A DNA stretch of 64,000 nucleotides from Arenicola marina (taxonomy: Eukaryota > Annelida > Polychaeta > Arenicolidae): positions 17,275,123-17,339,122 of the forward strand of contig OZ025263.1 in assembly GCA_964019135.1 (NCBI GenBank). Reading direction: 5' to 3'. The number at the start of each line of letters is the position of its first letter. The stretch's first letter is position 1. The notes under the pieces were generated by a model. That model saw only the letters and a program-made list of their open reading frames with translations. It had not been told where the DNA came from and did not search any database. Position numbers and translations under genes: made by a program. Shown here piece after piece: positions 38,601 to 53,600 of this stretch.

Positions 38601-41600
38601 TAGAGGAGGTCACCCCAGACACAGTGGGTATAACATGACCACATATATAGGCGGTCACCCCAAACACAGTGGGTATAACATGACCACATATACAGGAGGT
38701 CACCCCAAACACAGTGGGTATAACATGACCACATATACAGGAGGTCACCCCAAACACAGTGGGTATAACATGACCACATATACAGGAGGTCACCCCAGAC
38801 ACAGTGGGTATAACATGACCACATATACAGGAGGTCACCCCAGACACAGTGGGTATAACATGACCACATATAGAGGAGGTCACCCCAAACACAGTGGGTA
38901 TAACATGACCACATATAGAGGAGGTCACCCCAAACACAGTGGAAATAACATGACCACATATAGAGGAGGTCACCCCAAACACAGTGGGTATAACATGACC
39001 ACATATAGAGGAGGTCACGCCAGACACAGTGGGTATAACATGACCACATATAGAGGAGGTCACCCCAGACACAGTGGGTATAACATGACCACATATACAG
39101 GAGGTCACCCCAAACACAGTGGGTATAACATGGCCACATATACAGGAGGTCACCCCAAACACAGTGGGTATAACATGACCACATATACAGGAGGTCACCC
39201 CAAACACAGTGGGTATTACAGGACCACATATACAGGAGGTCACCCCAGAGACAGTGGGTATAACAGAGACTCACGTTCTGCGCCTGGTAGTATGATGAAG
39301 CGCCTCCCTGCCAGGCGGGGGCGCCACCTCCCGGGCCGCCGGCTTTCTCCTGGTTCTGAACGTTCCACGTGTCAAACGCTTGCTGGGCAGGCTGTGGAAG
39401 AGAGGGGGGAGGGGGGGCGTAACAGGCTTTATTCTACAGGTATCTGTAGTATATTATATATATAAATATATTTTTGTCATTGCAAGACAGAACTGAAATT
39501 GTTTTAAGACAAGTCAAGCGTCTCGACATGAAGTGCGGCATTAATTAACTGCGAAACAGGCACAAATACATAGTGAGCCCTTCAGGGGGTTACAGGTGTC
39601 AAACTGTAGCTATGATTAAAATAAAGATTTATGATAAAGACGCGTAATGAGAGAATAGGCTTTGGCATCAGCGGGACGAGGGAGTAGTCAGTCGGCTGGG
39701 GTGTCTCACCTGTCCGGGGGGTCCCGGGGGTCCGGGGGACCCGGGCACACCGTGCGAGCCATCGCCACCGGCGTCTCCCTGGCAACAACAAACACGATGA
39801 ATGCAAGGACATAAATTGGTGTTTTAGGCCGCTTTTGTGCACACAAGGGCTAAACTGGGTCTAGGAGCCTCCCGGAACGGTGAAGGATCAACACTACAGG
39901 ACGAAGGCCCCCTCAGTACAGATCAACGATTGAATAAAATGACGGCCGATAACCTTCGGCTCAACTCAACTTAATGCGACTACTGAAGGACCAATGGCGC
40001 GGGAATAGCTACCAGAATGCACAGATCAGCTAGGATATATATATATATATGTGAGTATATAATGCATAGTACAAATGAGGCATCCAGCAAATGAGGCAAG
40101 GGTAACAGGACGGTGACCGTATACCCTCCCTCCCCCCTAAAATAGCTACATATGCATATTTAACACCTTCCCCCCCGCCCCCCCTTGCCCGCACAGATCA
40201 GCCGATTTGTGTTTTAGATAGTGGCGTTGCAAAATCGACTGTGCACCAGCATTAGGCTTGTTTTCTCCCTAAATCCAAATGCCCGACCCTATCCCAAACA
40301 GACATGTATTACGTAAAGTTTCATCGTTACCAAGGGCAAATCCAGGGGGGGGGGGTCCAGGGGTCCGGAGATTGGACCCCCTTTTCAAATTGCTGGATCC
40401 GCCCCTGGTTCCTGTAGTTGTTCATTTCCCCAGCACGTAGTTTCTGCCAGGCAGCCGTGGTTCATTTGACGCGAGAGTTTTGATTGCATTATCGGCCTGC
40501 TACCTTCCTTGGAGGGTTTGGGGGGGGGGGGGGGGGGTCGTGTTCCCAGATCACGAAGAATTGATGTCTTTATTCCCATGTCACGCTGAATTAGCAGCAG
40601 AACTCTCCGCATGCAATGGAAGGGCGGAAACACGAAACTAAATTGACGATTTCCCGATTCACGGTTATTTAATATTAAAATTTCCAGTTGACGATTAATG
40701 AAAATCCTTGATCACGGTGGTCGGCTAATACCCCATTCCCAGTTCACGGAAAATTATCTTCCTCATTACCAGTTCACGGTGAAATGAAAAATCCAATCCC
40801 GAGGATTGTCCCTACTTAGTTCTACGTTCTGTAGCAACGATTTGACCGACACGGCGACATCAATGTTTTCGTTACGACACCTTGTTTGACCTTGTACAAC
40901 AACCTCTAAAACTCGTCGTGTGATTGTTGTAAACTAATGTTCACGTTACCCGTAGAATTTTTTTTTCTTCGATTTTTCTCCTGGGTCGTGATTTCCATGT
41001 AATGCTGATTTCACCCTAATAACGCCCCCCGGATAGATCCCCTGTCACGATACGTTAGTGTATACCCCACCACGGTACCATAGGCCGTGTTTGGGACGTG
41101 CTATTTCACACGGACAAGACCCAGACAGAAAAAGTATACACAACCACTACTGCCCACGTAAGCCGCATGTTTCTTCTTTTTTAAAACATAATCTCAGTGC
41201 TGCCACAACCGTGGTGCGGTGTAAATATCTAAGTAATATGCCCGGGGGCGTGTAACCGCAGTATAACGAGGCTGCATATCGAATCAGAGTGTGGGGCTGG
41301 GGAGACCAGGGTGGGTGAGAGGGTTAAATAGAGAGAGGGTGGGAGGGTGGGGGCAAGGTGGGTGGGAGAGTGGGAGTCTCAGACAGTGGGAGGGTGGGAG
41401 AGTGGGATGATGGGGAGTGGGAGGGTGGGAGGCTGAGAAAGTGGGAGGATGGGGAGTGGGAGCGCGGGAGGGTGGGAGACTGCCAGGGCGGGAGAGTGAG
41501 GGGCTGGACGGGTGGGGAGTGGGAGGGTGGCAGGGTGGCAGGGTGGCAGGGTGGGAGACTAGCAGGGCAGTAGAGTAAAGGGCTGGGCGGGTGGGAGAGT

Positions 41601-44600
41601 GGGAGGGTGGCAGAGTGGCAGGGTGGCAGGGTGGCAGGGTGGGAGACTGGCAGGGCGGGAGAGTGAGGGGCTAGGCTGGTGGGCGGGTGGGAGAGTGGGA
41701 GGGTGGCAGGGTGGCAGGGTGGGAGACTGATAGAGTAAGGGAGTCAGGGGCTGGGCGGGTTCGGAGGGTGGGGACTGGGAAGGTGGGAGACTTGTAGGGT
41801 GGGAGGATCAGTGGGAGGGTGGGATTGTGGGAGACAGCGTCCCGTGTCATGTCGGTGTCGCGATGTTTACATCCCAGCCGATGAGATTACGGGGCGCGAC
41901 GTAAAGGTTTACCTAAAACAAAACTCGGCAACGAGAAAAGTCCACTCAAACTTCAATAACAAAAAACACCGCTGCCCCCGTTCATATGCCCCAGGGCAGA
42001 GCGAGACGTGAGACACATAGCGTGCCTTGTGAAAACATCAAGGGTAAAGTGCAGGCCTGCCATATCAATCACCTCTTTTTTCACCGTGCTCACCTTTTAA
42101 ATAAACTTTCATTGCTGCAGCAGCGGACTTTTGGATTCTGGATTAGGTCACTACGCCAAGAGAAAGTTCGGCAGCGACAGTGCTCTTAATGTTAAAACGA
42201 TATCTGGGGCGTCATTCGATAAGAGATGGGTCCCCCAGATTGGGTTACGTACGTCTGGTGGCTGAGGTGGGGTTTTTCGTGCATGACCTACATCTGAAGA
42301 GCGGACGCTATGGACTGCTGATGCTGCGGATAGTCAATGGAGTGGGGTGGGGGGGGGGGGCAAGTGGTATTTATATTCCTCGGGAATGGGTGTTTTATTT
42401 CACCTTGAACTGGGAATGAGGAAAATAATTCTTCGTGAACTGGGAATGGGATATTAGCCGACCGTCGTGATCAAGGATTTTCGTTAATCGGGAATTGGGA
42501 ATTTTAGTATTATATAACCGCGAATCAGGAAATCGCAAATTTATATAATTGATCCGCCCTTCCTATGTATACTGGGAGTTATCCTTTTTAATTCATCGTG
42601 ACCTGGGAATAAAGACGTTTCTTCTTCGTGATTTGGGAACACGACCCCCACTTGCCTCCCCCCCCCCCCACCCCCCTCACCAATAGACTTCCCAGACTCG
42701 CGTCTTTTACTGTGCACGAGGCGCCATCATTGCGCGTGAGATGACGTCATCGCAATCATTACGTGTGAGATGACGTCATTATCTGACGCTCACCTACTTT
42801 TCCAATCCAAATAACAGACCTGGATCATTATAAACTGGCAACGTATATACTATCCCCCTGGTGGTCAGCAGAAAAACAACCATCACGGTTTGTTGTTAGC
42901 CCGCACCTGCCAGCGGCCCTCTGACTCCCAGACACTCTTGGCGGTGTAAAGTTACAGCAGGCTCTAGGCTAAGGAGTGGGGGGGTGGAGGGTCGGAGGCT
43001 GCGTGGGGGGTCTGGGGCTGGGGGGGTCCCTGTAGTAGCCGACCCGGCGTCCGAGATAAAAACCCCAACTCATCGACCATGGTTGATGTCCGTACAGGGT
43101 TCCAGGCCGGAACCCGATGAGCCCCCCCCCCCCACCCCTCCAGTCACTCCCTCATCGCGGGATTCATCCTGACGGGCCGGACTGTTATCGGCAATAAACC
43201 GGTGCTTTATGCCCAGCATCCCTCCCAGATCTCAGATCCCATGCCCTTGGTCCAGAACCCAGGCCCGTGATCCAGACATGGTCTGGAGCGTTCCGGAGCG
43301 ATATGTGTCCGCGCGCTGGTTACGGACATCTCAACTCTTTGATCATACCCCCCGCCAAGCAATTAAAAAAAGCACCTCCGCGACGAGAGATTCCCTCTGC
43401 ACCGACGCCCGACTCCCCGATTCCCTGACTCCCAGGCCATCAACCCGCGTAAGGCACCACATTATTCCGCCATAAAGTGTCATGGTGATACCCCCCTCAG
43501 ATAACGGTCCAAGTGCCCAGGACGTCGCTCGGCTAATAGCGCGCTATGGGGGGCGGGGGTGGGGGGGCTGACAGAACACCCTGACCCCATAGGGGTGGTG
43601 GGGGTGTCGGAGATGTGATGTCGGCTTTCAGCAAGGCCATGAAAGCTTCCAATAATGTCATGAAAACCTACAATAACGTCATGAAAACCTACAAAAATGC
43701 CATGAAAGGCTACAATAAAGTCATGGAAGGCTACAATAAGGCGTTAAGGCTACCATAAGGTCATGAAAGGCAACAATAAGGTGCTATAAGTCTACAATAA
43801 GGCAATATAAGTCTACAATAAGGCGATATAAGTGTACAAAAAGGTCATGAAATGCTGCAAATAGGTCATGAAAGGCTACAATAAGGTCATGAAAGGCTAC
43901 AATAAGGTCATGAAAGGCTACAATAAGGCCCCCACAGGCTATAATATAATCATGAACGGCTACCATAAGGTCATGAAAGAGTACAATAAGGGGATGAAAG
44001 GTGTGCAAATAAATAATCTAGACGCTTTTCCCACATCAATATCATGCGCGATGTCAACTTCGCCTCATTGTCTCAATCAACATTATATTTTTATTAGCAG
44101 TGCCTTTCCTCATGTGATGGTCGACTTCGGCTTTCCAAAAAGAAGTAACTAGAGTTTGGATTTGTTCTTCAATGTCAATATAGACACCCGCTGTAACTTC
44201 CCGATAAAGAGGGTCAACTACTCAGCTGCAGATATCCTAATAAATATACAGTGGTTTTATGCGTGGGCGGAACCCGTACAATGCTTTTTTTTTTTCTTTT
44301 TTTTTTGCGTGACCACGGATGGGAAGACATTCGCACCGGTTACCCTTTTCGGACGGAATACCAACCGGTGACACCTTTTTTTAAATCTACGGCCGCTGCA
44401 CGTTCGACGGCGCGGATTACAAGTGATATATAACAATCTATGCATAAAATGGACGTGGATTTGTATAACGCCTCCTACTCATTGTCAAGTGCAAGCCGGT
44501 GACCGTCTTGGTCGGGCGCTGTTTAAATCTCTGGGCACCTGTTGACTGCTGAGAACGAAACATCCCTCGTCTGGTTTCAGCTGGGAGCGTGCCATGCGCC

Positions 44601-47600
44601 GGGGTCTCGCACGTGACCGCCTGCCGTGAATAGGCGAGGAATGCCGAGATCGCAGCACGTGTTCGACGTGGTACGGTGATTACCGGTACAGCGCCCTACT
44701 ACCGCACTGTCAATGTCGAACCATTGCTACCATGACCCCCCCCCACCCCCACCAACCCCCACACGGACATAACAGCTCTGCACCTAGTAAACTCGGGAGG
44801 GAACGCACAAAATAACAAGTAAATATAGTCTCCATGCCTGTTACATCAATCACCGGAAGGGGTTTCAGCCGCCCATCCACAACGTCATGTTGTCATGACT
44901 TCATATGTTCCCCCTTTACATAATATAGATATTGGTGGCGTGTATTTGTTTAAACCTACAGCCAGTTGTGACATTCAAAACGCAAACCATGGTCAGGACT
45001 TTATACCGAGGGGGGGGGGGGGGGGGGTGATACCCCCTCTGAATCGCGAAACCCCAAGAATTAGGGAGAGCAATATCGAATCTCCAAGGAGAGGACTGTT
45101 TAAGAATGGGCCCGAAAAAAACACCATAGAAATGAATCTAGGAATTCACAGACTGTTATAACGGATCGCGGTAAAAAGGGAAAGGGTCTTCGCTTAACCA
45201 GTAATTGTACGGATAACGATCCCCAAAACTTGACAACAGCTAATCGTGAATCTCCAATAATTACTGGATGCCAATCGCGAACATCGGAAAAGATATTCCC
45301 TCCCCTCCATGAAAGGTTACTGCTGAATACCAGTCACACCCGTTACTCGATCTGATTGGTTGATTTACTCACGCGACTTCCTGGTGATCCCGGGCTTCCA
45401 GGGGGTCCGGGTTCACCCTGAGGAAACAATATTTATAGCTTAATATTTGTTTATAGAAACGTAATAATGTTATTTGTTTCTTATGATGGCTGTGCGTCCA
45501 ACGGCTACCACAAGGAAAAATATCAAGGGCATTAGGTTTTACATGCGTTATTTCATGAAAACGACTAAGGTACAGCTATGATGTGTAATAAAATCAATAT
45601 ATCTATCAAACTATCTAAGTAAATGTCTTGATCGTCTGATTTCGTATATTAATATATTAAGGACATCAAATTATTAAAGTTTTGGCCACAGTCTCTTGAT
45701 AATGCTCAGGTTAACTACGCCACCGACATGGGGAGAAATTTACCGGCTGTCCCATCTCGCCCTGAAAGATGCAAAAATAGAAACGATCCTTAACAAACAT
45801 GTTTATTTCTTAAACGCGATTCATGTATATCACTAATGTTAATTTAAATGTCATCTTTCTTCTAATATAGTATTACTATATGGTAGGAATAGACTCAGAT
45901 TCCAGTACATGGGCACGAACAACATGGCGACCTATATATAGCGATGTCTGCTTCTAATTACTGAGATTATTTGTGGAAACTTAGCTAGTTATGGTTTTGC
46001 TATGTGGATATGATTATGCAATGGTATCATTATGGGACAAAACCCAAAGGACTGATATAAAAACACTCCGTATTTTACTCACATCGGCAAGATCGTCCTC
46101 CGCTAAAAAGAAGAAAAATAATAAACTTATTGATAAGAACCACTAAGAATTGATGCACCAAATAATTTGAAGCGCCATTTTTGGCGTCGTTGTAAAAAAT
46201 GTACAACTAAAAGGATTAATTAGAATTACCCGATTACCCAACTTCATGCAACAAATGTACTGTGCTACTTGTGGCTCAAAAACATGTGTCCGAAATATTT
46301 AAAATGTTTCTCATGTGATGACAAAAGTTGTATGAGCAGCTTTAAGTAAATAGATTCCAACCGTGTATGGGGCATACTTACTGGGGCACTTGGGGCAGCA
46401 CTCTCCCACCTCGGCCACGGGGTTAGCACACTCCACGGCGTCACATCTCATGGTCTGACACTCAAACTCGCCGTTGACACACTCGCACTCGAAGCAAGGA
46501 TCGCGCAGGCCGTACGGCTTCCACTTCTCGCCGTTGCGATAGGTGTCGCCGTTGTATGTGCATTCTGTAACATAAGGCAAACGAGACCATGTCAGCGCTT
46601 TCACTCGCCGGTATAACACCAATGCCGCAATCAATGTTGTTATTACGATTAGTCTTTCAAGCTGGGAAGGGTGAGGGGTGAGGAGACTTTTGCTCGCCTT
46701 GTAATGTATATTCCTGTGTTTCGTTTCTCAAACGATTCATCTCAATTGATGCCTTATCTTGGAATAACTTCTAATAATAGGTGTCATAAATTGTGGTAAT
46801 TTTATTAGATGTCCTGACTTGTGCACACTGTGATAATTCTATTATATGTTCTAACTTGTGGAAACTGTGACAATTCTATTAGATGTCCTAACTTGTGATA
46901 AATTGTGACAATAGATGCCTTAATTTGTGATCAGTCCTAATGAATGTCTTAATTTTTTAGGATAATTCCAATAGATGTCCTAACTTGTGATACATCCCAA
47001 TAGATTACATGAAGTTGGTGAGATATTTTCGTCGACATGACAGTGTCGTTGAAGTGGGCCAACGCCCCAACCTACACCAGGGTCAGTTTCCAATGACAAA
47101 ACAGGACCCTCTATTTATGGTATCACTTTTTAGGTCACGCCATAGTGATACCCAGCTGTCTGCCCCTCCTAACCACTGTGGCGGGTATCCAGTGTCGTCA
47201 CTAGTATGTGGGGGATGGGTATAACAAATCCTGCCGTAATGCCAAACCCTCAAACAAATCCCTTGGTTGGTTGCCGAACGAACGAAAAACATGGTGTCAA
47301 GCCCAATTTTAAGATATACGGCACAGCATGGATGAATGAAGTGTTATGTAAAACAAAAACGTTGTCTATTATCCAATTTCTCTCTTTTTTGTGTGTGTGC
47401 CAGTCTCACACTTTTTTGTTCCATTAGCTGTGCTGAGACAACATTCTAAGTATAGAAAGCTGCGAACGCTGCAAGATGTAACCTCCCATTGGAAGTCTAC
47501 TGGGCTGGAGACTGAGCTAGCTGCCTGTGGGACCAGAGCGTCTCCCTGATGGTAGCCATCATGCTTAACTCGGGAAGAGGGGAGTGTCACAGCTGTAGGG

Positions 47601-50600
47601 CTTCTGATGGTCATTAAATCAAGGTAACATGTTTATATTTATTCACGACCGGTGGCCGATGTGTATGGCTACCAGTGCGCGATGTCGATGTAAAACAATA
47701 TAGCCAGTCGCTGGACCCCATGCTGAGACAGCCGTCTACCGGGATAGCCAGGGCCCCGGGGTAGGGGACGGGGGGCGGGGCAGCCCAGCCCAGCCCAGCC
47801 CTGGCCGAGAGTGGATGTCTCTGTCAATCCTCCCACACGGCATATCAGCCCGCGCAAACCAAACACCAAACACCACCGCCGGCAAAAGACAAGCTGGCGC
47901 TTCTTCCGCTTCGCCCAGATGCCGCCATTTCCGCCTCGGTGGATGGGAGCGGGGGGGGGGGAGCGGGGAGAGGGGCGGGGGAGAGGGTGGGGGGTATGGA
48001 GGAGGGGAGGGGGGAGGGGTAGGGGAGAGGCGGGTGGCGTGGTTATACATTGGGGCTACCGGCCAGGATGGCTTAAACCTTGACCCGGTCCTAGGTCAGG
48101 TGCGCATAGCTCACATAGTACATCGCTGACTGATTTTGGGGGACTCCAGTGAATGAAAGAAGCAACGCCCGCTAAATACGCATGACCAGAAACTCTGACC
48201 TCTACTTTAATGGTTCTGTCTTTGTTATGAACTAGGTCGCCATTATGTATTATTTTATAATCATCGTTATATATCTTCATGGCAACACAAACACCAGCAC
48301 GGATGTCAGAATTCTGATGACGAATCACGCCCATCAATGTACCTTCCCACGCTAGATAAACGAACCCAACCGTGTCGTCCACAACATGCCGTTTATTTAG
48401 TGCACGTCATATATTTGGTGTTCTGCCATAAAGATTAATAACAGACAGTTTCCATGCGAACGGAAGGTTTATCCGGCTAGTGAGAGCAGCCGCTGTATAA
48501 GCAGCCTTAAAGGAAGATTCCATGGCCTGGCTTTCTTGCAAGATACTACACGTTGCAAGATTTTTCCAAGCTGCCTAAGATTCTACATTCTCGTAATGGT
48601 GGCACCGATATTAACTGTGACCGAGTTCTCGCAACTCTTAGAGATTTTACTAGCCGACGCAAGCAGGTGCTGCTAATTTTGCGACATTTTTAGTACCTAA
48701 CATTCGCCGCCCGGGCTAGCGTTAAATCTCCACTAACACCGGAAATGACCTAGATAGACGAGGAAAATTATCCGTTACCAAGACAACATAACAAAACTTT
48801 CATAAACTTGAGGAGTAACAACTGGCAGGATAATTATGACTATCTGCCTCTTGTTGCTACTTCAAAGGTGGCTCGACAGAGTTCTGCCATTGAGGTAACC
48901 GCCCCTCAATCAGTGAGCCACATCAATCACAGCAGTTGTAACTAGTAACAGACATCAATCAACAAGGTGCAGGACAAAGGGTCGAGCAACCGGTGTATCC
49001 ACTCTAATGATTGCGGCTTCTGTACATTAATCTGCTTATTGGTCAAGTCTATGCTCATGGCAACTAAAAAGCGTAACTTGTGAGTAATCCTAATAGATGT
49101 CCTAACTTATGACACATCCTAATAGATGTCCTAACGTATGACACATCCTAATAGATGTTCTAACTTATGACACATCTTAATAGATGTCCTAACGTATGAC
49201 ACATCTTAATAGATGTCCTAACTTATGATAATCATAAGAGAGGTCTTAACTTGTGATAATCCTAATATATGTCCTAACTTGTGATATAACTGCCAAGTTA
49301 CAACAGTACGATGTGACACGCTTTGAGTAAAAAGAGCCTCCACTAGCGGCCACACGGCACTCCAAGTCACCATCTGCAATAAATCTCACCAGTTTACGTC
49401 CCATTAGACGTGCGTCTTCCGATCTTCCCGGGGGACGCGTGACCTACTGACAGCCAAGCCATCCATCAGACGCCTACCACCCTCCCCCCCCCCTCCCAAC
49501 CCATAGGACTCACTCCTTTCCCTCAGCCACTACCCTCCCCTCACCATCCCTTTCCCGTCTCGCTTTATTTATTTTATTTTTTTTTGTGATCTCTTTTTTT
49601 TCCCCCGCAGTCGTCGCCCGTCGGCCACCAGCCAGTAACAGTAAACTGAGGAGTTGGTATCTGTGGGGTCTATGGGTCTAGGTCCTGGGGGTCCTGGGGT
49701 TCCTAGGGGTCTGTGGGTCTGGGGGTCCGGGGGCCTGGGCGGTCTGGGTATCTTGGGGTCCTGGGCGTCCGGGGGGCTGGGGGGCTGAGGGGTCTGGGGG
49801 TCTCGGGGTCTGGGAGTCTGGGAGTCTAGGTTGGGCTCCGGGGTCGGGGGTCTGGGGATCTGGGGGTTTTGGGGTCTGTGAGTCCTGGGGGTCTGGGAGT
49901 CCTGGGGGTCTGGGAGTCTGTAAGTCTAGGGGTCCTGGGGGTCTGGTGGTCTGGGAGTCCAAGGGTCCTGGGGGTCTGGTGGTCTGTGAGTCTAGGGGTC
50001 CTAGGGGCCTGGTGGTCTGGGAGTCTGGGGGTCCTGGGAGTCTAGGAGTCTAGAGTCTGGAGGGTCTGAAGTTCCGGGATGGGGGCTGGCAGTCGGGATG
50101 TCCTATGATGCGGGGATCAAAAAGTCAGGAGTCGACCCGTGTGGGCGGCAGTGTCAACACGCTGTGAAGGCGAGTGAACGCGAGAGGACGGTGTGTGAGG
50201 GTGGAGGGGTGAGGGCCAGTGGGAGTGGCAGATTACGCGAGGATGAGAGTGGAGATGGCCGGATGACTACAGTAGGGTGACCAGAGTAGTGAACGTGACT
50301 TAGGAGGAGAGGCTGGGGGTGGGTGGGGTGAGGTTGAGTAGAGGGGTACGGCTAAGGGTTGGGGTGACAGTGATGGTGTCGCTGAGGATAAGGTGAGGCT
50401 GTGGGTGGGGCCCTCACTGAGTGGGTTGGCATGTCACATAGATTTTGGATGATGTTAGTTATACTGGGGTAGAAAAAGGCCATGTAGCTGAGGGTGGGGG
50501 TGACGGGGGTTGTCGGGGTGATGGGGGTGATGGGGGTGGATGAAGGGGTGACATGGGACTAGTCAGCAGCCTGTGCACCAGGTACATGTGTGCGGTAGAC

Positions 50601-53600
50601 AGAGGTGCAGGGAGTGAAAGCAAACGCCGGCGGCTCCGTGTGACCTCCTCCCACAGACACAAGGACAGACAGACCACGTCTGTCGTCATGGCGTCACCGG
50701 GCACCATGACGACGCCCCCGCACATGCCCTGGATACGCCCACAGGCGCACTCACCCACGCGTCGCCAACCAGCCAGCCACCTCGCCCGGCAGTGAACTAT
50801 CACCTCCCATAGTCACACGTTAGTGCTGAAGGCTCCTGAGCGGAGATCATATTGATATTGGGGCTACATAACAAAAATAGCCAGCACCGTGCAAGCCTCG
50901 CTCAGATACAGGCGCCGATCCAGAAATCTGGGAGGCCGCAAGGTGAAGGGCCATCCCAGTCCCTCCCTATCTCTCTTTATTCCTTCCTGTTGCTCCATAT
51001 CCCTCCCAATATCTCTCGCTCTCCAACATGCTCACCGTGAGTCCTCTCTATTTCTCCATCCCTCCCTGTTCCCCCATATCCTCCTTGGATCCGATTCTGT
51101 GAAATGGCATTCCCATAATTAAGGTACTTTTAATCATATCGGTTTATTTAGCTAACAGATAAAATTACCTTCACACCGATGCAAAATGCGTCCAAGAACC
51201 TCAACCTCGAGTGTTTGTCATGAAAGGATAATTTATGCAATAAAAGCCAATTGATAATTGTTATCCATTAGATAAGCTAAATTTGCAAAATTGTCTACTT
51301 ATTGTCGTCTAAGTCATTACTATTTTTTTAACTATTTATTTATTCATTTTATTTATTTATTTTTTGTATTTCGCAATTTCTTACTGTGATTGACAGCAGA
51401 AATTGGATTCGGAGGCCAGCGGTGAACAGATTCAGGTCTTAATTCAAATCCAGGGCACTGAATCGAATTACTGCGTCCATTTGCTCGCAGGTATGGTAAC
51501 GCTTATCGTTGGCCGGGAGAGGTTGGGGGTCGGAGGGTCTGAAGGGGTATGGGTGTCGGGGGGAAGTGGGGGGTCGGAGGGTCCGGGTGGGGGTAGGGGC
51601 GGCTGGAAGAGGTTGTAGGGAGTAGGGGGGGGGGGGTGAACCACCGACCCGTAATAAAATTCAGGCGGAAAACTGACACACGCTGTGAGCTGGCCGTCGG
51701 ACTGACTAAGACTAGGTAACCTTGAAAGGCTAGTCTCTAAGCACTTGTGGTGTTTACCTTCCCTGGGCGATAAAACGTGGGAAGGCGGTACCAGATCGGG
51801 TGAAAAACGGTACGCATCGCTGGTGTCAGACGCGCAGTCTGGGTCAAGGTGAAGGTCATATTACATATTCTGAGATACAACCGTGGGCAAGGAGAGCTTT
51901 GTGACAGTTAATGGAAGCCCACTGATAGAGGAAATCATATCTGCCCGTTATAGGCATTCTTCGTTAATATGCGGCAAGGGGTATAGATAGTGTATTTAGC
52001 ATGGACAGGGATGACATTGTATTCTGAAAGGGTCATAGCCGCGTCGCAACCCTATATATCCCACGTCCATGATATTTAAAGCCCAACATTTTGTCTGTGT
52101 GCATATACAGTACCCGGTACACGTATTGCGGGGCTAAAGTTGTGGTACAATACACGCCTTAGCACTTGGACACATAGTTCCAATTGGTCCACTGTGCGGC
52201 GGTAATGCAGGGACGTAATCATGGGACGATTGTCGATTTGGCCACTAAATACACCGGATATATATGAACTTGCGTAACATTATTTAGTAATCGGTTCGTG
52301 ATATTCCAGTAACATTAACTAGTGCTTGGCTCGTGATTTTCCCGTTGGTTTGGTTCATCCAATGGGATCGGCTGACTCATAGTGATTGTGACCAGACTGC
52401 TCATTGGATTGGCCCCATGTATCGTCGGCTCTGATTGGTTCGAGCGAGTGGGTCGGTCCTATCAGGTTGCGTAAATACCTCTTTGTATCCGCGTTATGTA
52501 ACCTGTAACAGTAGTAGTGTCCGTAACGGTTGCCACAATTTTTGCTCGGCCGATTTACCGCACAGACGCTTAGATCTTTATTCTTTTGAGAAACGTAAGT
52601 CTTCACCAGCTTATATATAGGTGGCGCCATTTGACATGTATATCATCTGTAGATAGATGTATAACATCGTGAGGTGCTGGCCTGGCATGTGGACAAAGGA
52701 ATGGACGCGGGGCCGTGTTTTGACTGGCACTCCTCACCCGTGAAAGCTCTGTCAAAACAAAACAGCCTTGAATTGTCGTCTGTCACATGTAAATACTTGA
52801 CCTGAACTTCGACCTGTCGCCACCAGGCGGCGTTGCAATTTGAGAATGGGAACAGACGTTGTTTCGCTATCTGGTCCCCTCCGTCCCCACCTCGGGGGAA
52901 AGCCACTCGTTGACATATGGGAGGTGTGGAGACCGTAGGCAGGCCAAGGAGTGGAGGTCACCTCATTGCAAACACGGCCTGACCTTTCCGTCTTTTGTAC
53001 TCATCCATCTCATCTCGATTGCTGTTACATAGCGGTAGGCATTTGTGTGGCCCTCCCTCGCCCGCTTCCCCCTCCCCCACGATTCTCCGTCCCACCTCCC
53101 TCACCGCAGTAGGATTGGAATATACAATACATTATGAGGATGAAAGGGAAATAAACGAACCGTGCGGTTACTAGCCTACTGAGGCTGAGAAACTTGCCTG
53201 TGTAATCAGTGGTAATTGTAGCACATTAGGCATTAGCATTATCTTCAGAGGCGAATCTAGGAAAGGGAGGGGAGAGTTGGGAGGTGGAGGTTTGCGACAG
53301 GGGGGGAGGGGGGTTGATCTTGAAAACGGCATTCTTCATCAGTAAAGGTTATTGCAAAAACTCGAATTTAACAGTCTGTAGCTTCCCCTTAGATCGTAGG
53401 TAGGATGTAAACATTTCGGTGGACATCTTGCACAATGATGTTGGTTGATATACTGAAATGGTTACATTCATCGAATGCGTTATTCATATACAAGTCTCAC
53501 TTCCCTGCTAAGAAACCAGATGTCGCGACGGCCGCTCTATAGTCCTGCAGGGCGCTAGTTTTTTTTTAAGTAAACGAGCCATCACTACCGTTACAACCAA

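Noticed and set aside
37321..39465. 714-codon open frame on the plus strand
   Set aside because: It is almost wholly the 45-bp minisatellite read in frame; the unit length divisible by three keeps it open, comparably long frames exist on the other strand, and its end overlaps the real collagen exon 7 in antisense.
48056..48382. 108-codon minus-strand frame without obvious repetition
   Set aside because: Looks less simple than most, but I recognise no domain, splice partner or homologue; kept as unannotated intron 1 sequence.
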